A DNA stretch of 10,856 bases. Origin: CALDSL01 sp039810245 (lineage in GTDB: Bacteria > Chloroflexota > Anaerolineae > Anaerolineales > Anaerolineaceae). Where the stretch lies: contig JBDHWQ010000042.1 in the NCBI GenBank assembly GCA_039810245.1, positions 1-10,856 on the forward strand, in the 5' to 3' direction. Shown piece by piece: positions 6,031-10,856 of this stretch (the first letter of the stretch is position 1; each line of letters opens with the position of its first letter). The position numbers and the translations under genes are program-made. The notes under the pieces were generated by a model that saw nothing but the letters and a program-made list of their open reading frames with translations, did no database searches and was not told the DNA's origin.

Positions 6031-8145
6031 CTATGGCGCGCAGGCCAGATCGCTCAGCGTCGCGGCAGCCTCAGGTGCGGCGGTGTGCGCGGCGATGCGG
6101 CCCCACAGCTTGCACAGGATCGGCCGCATCAGCGGGGTGATGGCATCCGATTCGCGCGTCAGCTCGCCGGCGCGCCCCCAGTTGCCCACGTGAGCGTAGC
6201 CCTCGATGAACGGCAGGCGCTCCATCGGGTCATTGGGGTAATCGCTGCCTGCAAAAGCCTGGTCGCCCAGCCGCGCCACGGCTGCCCAGTCGCCCTGCTG
6301 GCGCGCCAGGTCGGCCTGCTCGAAGAAATAGCACCAGCCGCGCGCCGGCTCCGGGCCAAAGATTTCCGGCGTCAGCGCCGCCGGGCTGCCGGCGGGCAAA
6401 ATCCACCCGGGGTTGGAAAGCGGCGCGGCCTGGCGCATCAGCTCGGGCAGCATCGGGTTGGCCGCGTCCAGGTCCGGCTCGAGCACGCGCAGGCAGCCCG
6501 GCGGGCTGAAAGTGATCGCCACCATCTGGTCGGTGGAGCCGCGGAAGGTCGCCGCCAGATAATCCTGCTCGATCGGCTGGCCGGGCTGGAACAGCGGCCG
6601 GCGCTCGGAACGCACTGAAGCGAAGTAGAACATGTAGGGCATCGTTCCGGCCGGCGCGTCCGCCCCGTAGACCCAGTTGAGCGGCCCGGCCAGCGAGTTA
6701 TCGCTGTAATAGCGCAGCGGCAGGTTGCTGGAAAGCAGCGTGGTTCCCGGCTGCAGCGCGGGCATGCGCCACTGCATCTGCCAGAAAAGCGTATTGTGCA
6801 TCTTCCAGTCCCGCTGGTACGAGACGCCCTGCTGGAACTGGTAGCCCACCGCCGCGGCGGCCAGCAGCGCCACCAGCCCGGCGCGATACAGCCTGCGCCC
6901 CGGGATCAGCCCGATCAGCCCGGTGACGGTCAGGCTGGCGCCCAGCAGAAAAGGCAGCGTAAAGCGGTTATTGGGGTAATCCAGGTGGATGACCAGCCGG
7001 GTGAGCCAGAAGGGCGGCCCGGCCAGCAGCAGCCCCAGCAGCCCCAGCCCCAACGCGGTGCGTGGCCAGCGGCGTTCATCGCTGTCGCTGCGCGATGCAC
7101 GTAGCAGCAGGAACAGCCCCACCAGCGCCAGCGCGGCCAGCGTCACCGCGGCCCAGGCGGCCAGCGAGCGAGCGCCCAGCCCGGCAAAGTTGGCCGGGAA
7201 AAACGGCCGCGCCCAGGCTGCCAGCGTCACCTGAAACAGGTCGCGCAGCGCCCCGCCGATCAAAGACCCCAGCGCCGCCAGCGGCGCGGCGCGCACCTGG
7301 TCCATCAGGCCGATGTCGTAGTTTTGCGTCTGGTAACGGAAGAAAAATGCGCGCCACAGCGCCACCCCCATGAACAGCGCCAGGTAGGGCAGGCTGTGCC
7401 GCAGCGCGCGCCGCACCAGCGCGCCGCGCCGGGGAGCATCCGGCGCTTCCCAAACCACCGCGCCGATCAGCGCAGCGCGCAGCAGCTCGAGGGTGAAGAA
7501 GTATTCCATCGCCATCAGGTTGACCAGCGAGAGCACCAGCGCCAGGATGGTGAGAACCACCGCGACCATCGGGGCCGGTTTTGCGCTTTGGAAAGCAATG
7601 CCCTCTTCCTGCACCACAGCCTTCGACAGGCGCAGGCTGCCGCCTGGGTTTGTTTGGCGGTTTTGGAGAATCCGCACCGCCTTCAGGCAGGCCCACAGCG
7701 AGAGCAGGAACGCACTGAGCACCACGAAGAAATGCCCGTATAGCATCCCGGCCGGCTGCTGGGTGAAGCCCGGATAAACCAGGAACAGCAGCGCAGCCCA
7801 CAGCGCCGGGGCCGGGCTGCGCGGCCACACCTGGCGCAGCGCGCCCCACGCCGCGAAGGCCGTCATCCAGCGCCAGAACAGTCCGAAAAGCTGCCAGTGC
7901 CAGGGCACAAAGCCCAGAAGCGGCGTCGTCAGGCGGTAGATCATGCCCCAGTAGGGGCGGTTGGTGGAAAAATAGCGCGCCAGCCCATCCGGGCCCAGGC
8001 GGTGCGCAATCCAGGTCATGGGCCACTCATCCCAGTACAGGCCCAGGAACGGGAACAGGAGCCCATAGGCCAGCACGGCCACGCCGGCCAGCAGCAATGG
8101 CGGCGCAGCGGGATGATCCAGCAGGCGGCGCGCGCGGGCGATCAT
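6031..8145 (-). CDS. Polytopic GT-C-like membrane glycosyltransferase with extracytoplasmic C-terminal domain
   Basis: 704 residues. About ten membrane helices fill residues 15-440. The first outer loop has YWDEW (D39-E40), the position and acidic pair typical of GT-C enzymes that use polyprenyl-phosphate sugars. Residues 440-704 look soluble and extracytoplasmic, and 605-690 contain helical TPR-like stretches (ADLARQQGDWAAVARLGDQA). It starts inside the stop of the GT2 gene (ATGA overlap), so the pair is translationally coupled: the GT2 would charge the lipid carrier and this protein would transfer the sugar outside. Donor and acceptor are unknown, and sequence identity to a named GT-C family cannot be judged by eye. 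A hydrophilic loop at 157-192 seems to contain an inserted repeat. Confidence 0.8.
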   Translation of the reverse strand: MIARARRLLDHPAAPPLLLAGVAVLAYGLLFPFLGLYWDEWPMTWIAHRLGPDGLARYFSTNRPYWGMIYRLTTPLLGFVPWHWQLFGLFWRWMTAFAAWGALRQVWPRSPAPALWAALLFLVYPGFTQQPAGMLYGHFFVVLSAFLLSLWACLKAVRILQNRQTNPGGSLRLSKAVVQEEGIAFQSAKPAPMVAVVLTILALVLSLVNLMAMEYFFTLELLRAALIGAVVWEAPDAPRRGALVRRALRHSLPYLALFMGVALWRAFFFRYQTQNYDIGLMDQVRAAPLAALGSLIGGALRDLFQVTLAAWARPFFPANFAGLGARSLAAWAAVTLAALALVGLFLLLRASRSDSDERRWPRTALGLGLLGLLLAGPPFWLTRLVIHLDYPNNRFTLPFLLGASLTVTGLIGLIPGRRLYRAGLVALLAAAAVGYQFQQGVSYQRDWKMHNTLFWQMQWRMPALQPGTTLLSSNLPLRYYSDNSLAGPLNWVYGADAPAGTMPYMFYFASVRSERRPLFQPGQPIEQDYLAATFRGSTDQMVAITFSPPGCLRVLEPDLDAANPMLPELMRQAAPLSNPGWILPAGSPAALTPEIFGPEPARGWCYFFEQADLARQQGDWAAVARLGDQAFAGSDYPNDPMERLPFIEGYAHVGNWGRAGELTRESDAITPLMRPILCKLWGRIAAHTAAPEAAATLSDLACAP
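7619..7640. repeat. Degenerate short repeat inserted in frame in the GT-C gene
   Basis: The plus strand reads CCTTCGACAGGCGCAGG (7620-7636). As I recall it, the dispersed repeat CCTTCGACAGGCTCAGG is common in many environmental genomes, and this copy would differ at one base. It encodes SLRLSKA in a hydrophilic loop of an otherwise membrane-bound region. Confidence 0.45.
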
Positions 8146-9134
8146 GGCGTTTTGGGTTCGGCGGCGGTTTCGCGCGGCCCGGCTTCAGGCATGCGCGGGC
8201 GGCCCAGCACGCGCCGCACCAGGTAAATCGGCCGGCCTTTGACTTCCTGGAAGATGAAGCCCACGTACACGCCGATAAAGCCCAGGGTGATCATCAGCGT
8301 GCCGCCGATCACCAGCAGCACAAACATCAGCGACGACCAGCCCGGGGCCAGCCCGCTGACGTCGCCCCGCACCCAGAACGACAGCACGTACACCATCTCA
8401 GCCAGCGCCAGCAGGAGCAGCAGCACGCCCAGCGAAATGCCGATATACAGCGGTACCAGCGAGAACGAGAACACCGCGTCGCCGGCCAGGCGCATCATCT
8501 TGCCCAGCGAATATTTAGAGCGACCGCCCATGCGCTCGGGCTGGCGGTAGGGCAAGATCACCGCGCGGTAGCCGCTCCACGCCACCATGCCGCGCAAAAA
8601 GCGGTGGTACTCGCGCATCTGGCGCAGCGCGTCCACCACCGGGCGCGCCAGCAGGCGGAAATCGGCCGATCCGGGCAGGATGCGCGTGTTACCGATGCGG
8701 TTGAGCAGCCGGTAAAACAGCGCCGAGGTGGCGTGCTTGAATGACCCTGCGCTGGCCTCATCCGCGCGCTGGGTGAGCACCACCTCGTAGCCGGCCTCGG
8801 CCAGCCGCAGCATCTCGGCCAGCAGCGCGGGCGGGTGCTGCCCGTCGCCGTCCATGCTGATCACGTAATCGCCGGTCGCGGCGTCCAGCCCGGCGGTCAG
8901 CGCCGCCTGGTGACCAAAGTTGCGGCTGAGCTCCAGCACCGCCACGCGGCTGTCCTCGGCTGCCAGCCGGGCCAACAGCGCACCGCTGGCATCCGTCGAG
9001 CCGTCGTTGACGTACAGGAAGGTGAAGGCGTAGGGCAGCGCGTCCACCGCCGCGCAAAGCTGCGCGTGGAAATCAAGCAGGCAGTCCTGCTCGTTATAGA
9101 TCGGGATGACGATATCCACCGCGGTAGGGGTCAC
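8142..9134 (-). CDS. GT2 family polyprenyl-phosphate glycosyltransferase (GtrB/DPM1-like)
   Basis: 330 residues. The GT-A domain begins at once (VDIVIPIYNEQDCLL), with N43-D44-G45-S (VNDGSTD), the metal-binding DGD at 95-97 (ISMDGDGQHPP), DFR at 158-160 and a conserved RMGGRSKYS at 201-209. Two membrane hairpin helices follow at about 222-253 and 265-297. This is the DPM1/GtrB architecture: transfer of a sugar from a nucleotide donor to undecaprenyl (or dolichyl) phosphate on the cytoplasmic side. The start is a GTG at 9134, just before the conserved strand. The frame is open further upstream, but that part is antisense to the divergent gene. It overlaps the GT-C gene by 4 bp. No GtrA-like flippase is in the window. 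Confidence 0.93.
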   Translation of the reverse strand: MTPTAVDIVIPIYNEQDCLLDFHAQLCAAVDALPYAFTFLYVNDGSTDASGALLARLAAEDSRVAVLELSRNFGHQAALTAGLDAATGDYVISMDGDGQHPPALLAEMLRLAEAGYEVVLTQRADEASAGSFKHATSALFYRLLNRIGNTRILPGSADFRLLARPVVDALRQMREYHRFLRGMVAWSGYRAVILPYRQPERMGGRSKYSLGKMMRLAGDAVFSFSLVPLYIGISLGVLLLLLALAEMVYVLSFWVRGDVSGLAPGWSSLMFVLLVIGGTLMITLGFIGVYVGFIFQEVKGRPIYLVRRVLGRPRMPEAGPRETAAEPKTP

Positions 9135-9177
9135 AGGATTCCATCCGTGCCAGGAGTGCGCGCGCCCGCGCCGCGCT

Positions 9178-9207
9178 AAGTATACCAGAGCATGAGCGGC
9201 TATAATC
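9178..9207. promoter_or_regulatory. Compact divergent promoter pair
   Basis: Minus strand: TGGTATACT, an extended -10 with TATACT at 9184-9179, drives the GT2 operon with a leader of about 38 nt. Plus strand: a perfect TATAAT at 9201-9206 precedes the small membrane protein. Each -10 box lies where the other promoter's -35 would be, 16 nt apart, so the two should compete for polymerase. Neither has a good -35 hexamer. Confidence 0.5.
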
Positions 9208-9212
9208 CAGTT

Positions 9213-9614
9213 ATGCGCCCTGCCCTGCTCGCCCGCCTGCTGATCCTGCCCGTGCTGGCCTGGAACGTCCAGTGCGCCGCGGCATTCCTGCTGTGGCCGG
9301 AAGCCTATGCCCCCGGTTTTGGGCTGGCGGGCGTGCCCGGCGCGGCGGCGGTGCGCGGCATGGGCATCCTGTTCCTGATGTGGAATGTGCCCTACGCGGT
9401 GGCCGCGTGGAACCCGCTGCGTTGGCGCGTGTCGCTGCACGAAGCCGCGGCCATGCAGGCCATCGGGCTGCTGGGCGAAAGCCTGCTGCTGGCCGGGCTG
9501 CCCGCGAGCGAAAATCTCCTGCGCGCCAGCGTGCTGCGCTTCGTGGTCTTTGATGCCGCCGGGCTGCTGCTGCTGCTGGCTGCCGTAGTGCTGGTAGCCC
9601 GCCAAAAACCGTAA
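9213..9614 (+). CDS. Small four-helix membrane protein, unrecognised
   Basis: 133 residues, nearly all hydrophobic, with helices at about 6-28, 48-66, 78-96 and 108-129. It begins MRPALLARLLILPVLAWNV and ends in a short basic tail. An in-frame ATG at 9192 would add seven residues, but TATAAT at 9201-9206 lies inside that extension and is exactly 6 nt before the ATG at 9213, which points to a leaderless transcript from 9213. No Shine-Dalgarno precedes either ATG. It is divergent from the GT2 operon. Four helices and size recall GtrA-type flippases, but I see no supporting motif, so no function is given. Confidence 0.75.
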   Translation: MRPALLARLLILPVLAWNVQCAAAFLLWPEAYAPGFGLAGVPGAAAVRGMGILFLMWNVPYAVAAWNPLRWRVSLHEAAAMQAIGLLGESLLLAGLPASENLLRASVLRFVVFDAAGLLLLLAAVVLVARQKP

Positions 9615-9625
9615 CGAAAATCGGA

Positions 9626-9654
9626 TGGTCAGAATGATAAAATCTTCGTACAAT
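9626..9654 (+). promoter_or_regulatory. Promoter of the selenoprotein operon
   Basis: TGGTCA (9626-9631), a 17-nt spacer and TACAAT (9649-9654). An overlapping extended -10, TGATAAAAT (9635-9643), is also present. The predicted leader is about 47 nt and carries AAGGAG 10 nt before the ATG. No repressor or OxyR-like site is evident. Confidence 0.5.
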
Positions 9655-9707
9655 AGAGCGCAGAAGCACGCATCCAAGCAGTCGCAAATGATTAAGGAGC
9701 AGTAGCC

Positions 9708-10466
9708 ATGACCATTTTCACCGGGCGCCCCGCCCCGGAGTTTACGCTGCCGTCTCACCTGGGGAAAGACATCAGCCTGAGCGATTACCGCGGAAAGAAT
9801 GTGGTGCTGGCCTTCTTCCCCCAGGCTTTCACCCCCACCTGAACGGTGCAAATCCCTTCGTACGAGGCCGAAAAGGATCGTTTCGAAGGGTTAAATACCC
9901 AGGTCCTGGGTATCAGCACCGATCCGGTTCCTTCGCTGGCGGCCTGGGCCGAAAGCCTGGGCGGCATCAACTACCCGCTGCTCAGCGACTTCTGGCCGCA
10001 CGGGCGGGTGTCCGAGCTGTACGGCGTGCTGCGCCGCAAAGACGGTTTCACCGAGCGCGCCCTGGCGGTGATCGACGCGCAAGGCATGCTGCGCCACATC
10101 GAAATCCTGCCGTTTGACGAACTGCCCAACAACGAAGAACTGCGCAAGGTCATCCGCCAGGTGGACCCGGCCGCCGCGGCGAAGGAGCCGGCTGATAATC
10201 GCCCGCGCACCGCGCTGCCGAGCGGCGGGGTGGTGATGTACTGCACCAAGTGGTGCCCCGACTGCAAAAAGGCGCGCATCTGGCTGGCGGAAAAGAAAAT
10301 ATCCTTTATCGAAGTCGATATTTACGACACCCCCGGCGCAGAAGAGCAGGTGCGCGCATGGTGCGGCGGCAAGATGATCACCCCCACTTTCGATATCGAC
10401 GGCACCATCATCCGCGATTTCGACCGCATGCGCCTGACCGAAGTGCTGCGGATCATCGACTTTTAG
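9708..10466 (+). CDS. Selenocysteine peroxiredoxin (AhpE-like) fused to glutaredoxin/mycoredoxin domain
   Basis: 252 residues if the in-frame TGA at 9840-9842 is read as selenocysteine 45. Residues 1-150 are an AhpE/Bcp-type peroxiredoxin: RPAPEFTLP near the start, FFPQAFTPT-U (P38, T42, U45 = PxxxTxxC with Sec as peroxidatic residue), SDFWPHG at 93-99, and R117 as probable active-site arginine. This part has no cysteine. Residues 172-252 are a glutaredoxin-like domain with C179-TKW-C183-PD-C186, a TPT loop with cis-Pro226 and a terminal helix. It should reduce H2O2 or organic peroxides in the cytosol, the CPDC site recycling the oxidised Sec. The ATG at 9708 has AAGGAG upstream. Both sides of the TGA are the same frame and the same fold. 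Its TAG stop overlaps the ribosome site of the VOC gene. A sequencing error (TGC to TGA) or a pseudogene are the alternatives. Confidence 0.88.
9840..9890 (+). promoter_or_regulatory. Putative bacterial SECIS element with Sec UGA codon
   Basis: After the TGA (9840-9842), CCCTTCG (9854-9860) pairs with CGAAGGG (9884-9890). T9861 is unpaired opposite TT. ACGA (9862-9865) pairs with TCGT (9878-9881), and the apical loop begins GG. The order lower stem, unpaired U, upper stem of 3-4 bp, G-rich loop is that of the E. coli fdhF SECIS, and the loop starts 23 nt after the UGA. It would recruit SelB carrying Sec-tRNA to the stalled ribosome. Confidence 0.65.
9895..9913 (+). repeat. Perfect palindrome just after the SECIS candidate
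   Basis: ATACCCAGG, a central T, then CCTGGGTAT. As RNA it forms an 8-bp stem with a GUC loop (or CCCA/UGGG around GGUCC). It lies within the coding sequence, 4 nt after the SECIS candidate stem. Confidence 0.6.
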
Positions 10467-10476
10467 GAGCAGGGCC

Positions 10477-10856
10477 ATGACCATGCGCGTGGATATGATC
10501 GGCGTGTTTGTGGCGGACATGCGCGCCACCGTGGCTTTTTACCGCGACGTGCTGGGTGTGGAAGTGGAGTGGGACGGGCAGAGCCCATATGCCGAGTGCA
10601 AGGTGGATGGCACGCGGCTGAGCTTTTACGAGCGCGGCCAGCTTCCCGGGCTGCTGGGCGTGGCGCCGGGCTACCCCGCGGGCGTCAATGGCACGTTTGA
10701 GATTGCCTTCGACTATCCCACCTCGGCCGCGCTGGACGCCGGGTTTGCGCGCATCACCGCCGCCGGCGCGCGCGCTCTCTATCCCCCGCGCGATGAGCCC
10801 TGGGGCATGCGCTCCTGCTACATCCTCGACCCCGACAGTAACCTGATCGAGCTTAC
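10477..10856 (+). CDS. VOC (glyoxalase/bleomycin-resistance fold) protein, 3' end cut by window
   Basis: At least 126 residues, open to the right edge. It starts VDMIGVFVADMRATVAFYRDVLGVEVEW, the beta-alpha signature of a vicinal-oxygen-chelate module, and the visible part ends with DPDSNLIEL, the usual closing strand whose glutamate is often a metal ligand. Other candidate ligands are glutamates in SFYERG and GTFEIAF. The first-strand histidine seen in glyoxalase I is absent, so a non-glyoxalase role is likely. AGGAG lies 8 nt ahead of the ATG at 10477, and the gap to the selenoprotein gene is 10 bp, so they are co-transcribed. The substrate is unknown. Confidence 0.88.
   Translation, partial: MTMRVDMIGVFVADMRATVAFYRDVLGVEVEWDGQSPYAECKVDGTRLSFYERGQLPGLLGVAPGYPAGVNGTFEIAFDYPTSAALDAGFARITAAGARALYPPRDEPWGMRSCYILDPDSNLIEL

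Noticed and set aside
7076..8026. A 316-residue frame within the GT-C gene.
   Set aside because: Gly/Ala/Arg-rich shadow. The long frame has consistent membrane helices and couples to the GT2 gene.
9708..9842. Nonsense-mutated pseudogene or sequencing error at the TGA.
   Set aside because: The only stop falls exactly on the catalytic cysteine, the rest is intact, and a SECIS-like hairpin follows. A base error cannot be fully excluded without reads.
9135..9851. Long N-terminal extension of the GT2 glycosyltransferase frame up to 9851.
   Set aside because: It is antisense to the small membrane protein and the Prx start, has no domain sense, and the GT-A fold starts right at the GTG at 9134.
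9846..10466. A separate gene starting at the GTG at 9846 inside the peroxiredoxin.
   Set aside because: It would lack the first half of the peroxiredoxin fold and the active site, and has no ribosome site. The frame continues the upstream 44 codons across the TGA.
1..10856. tRNA, rRNA, transposase or prophage genes.
   Set aside because: None seen on either strand. No tRNA-Sec or sel genes are present in the window either.

Overview
The window is 10.9 kb of GC-rich chromosomal bacterial DNA that is almost fully coding. Gene style and content suggest a Chloroflexota (Anaerolineae-like) or similar environmental bacterium: an ECF sigma factor overlapping a gene for a one-pass membrane protein with Pro/Thr-rich and DUF4367-like parts, GC-rich codons, and an AhpE-type peroxiredoxin. 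This assignment is an inference from style. No marker gene is present.

Layout. Positions 1-9134 are transcribed leftward (minus strand) in several units: (a) GT2 glycosyltransferase plus a large polytopic GT-C-like protein (9134-6031, ATGA overlap), likely a lipid-linked sugar transfer pair; (b) a lone unrecognised multi-pass membrane protein (5864-4806); (c) a short-chain dehydrogenase, a small membrane-anchored beta-domain protein and a half-size EamA transporter (4673-2896); (d) RNase HI with an N-terminal hybrid-binding domain (2618-1914); (e) an ECF sigma factor overlapping a membrane protein that is its probable partner or regulator (1839-1, cut by the window edge). Hairpins and recognisable -10 boxes separate most of these units. 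From 9213 rightward (plus strand) lie a small four-helix membrane protein, a peroxiredoxin-glutaredoxin fusion, and a VOC (glyoxalase-fold) protein cut by the right edge.

The main discovery is the gene at 9708-10466. A conventional ORF call breaks it: there is an in-frame TGA at codon 45, exactly where the peroxidatic cysteine of the PxxxTxxC motif belongs. The frame is open on both sides, and a stem-loop with an unpaired U, a 4-bp upper stem and a loop starting GG follows the TGA at a distance that fits a bacterial SECIS element. I read it as a selenoprotein: an AhpE-like 1-Sec peroxiredoxin fused to a CPDC glutaredoxin/mycoredoxin-like domain, so that peroxidase and reductant sit on one chain. 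Sec machinery (selA, selB, selC, selD) is not in this window and must be sought elsewhere in the genome.

Other points of note: a 9-bp-phased inverted repeat of CGAAT units between the EamA and rnhA genes; a degenerate short repeat apparently inserted in frame in a loop of the GT-C protein; two genes whose -10 box sits exactly 6 nt before the ATG (probable leaderless mRNAs); and a compact divergent promoter pair at 9178-9207.
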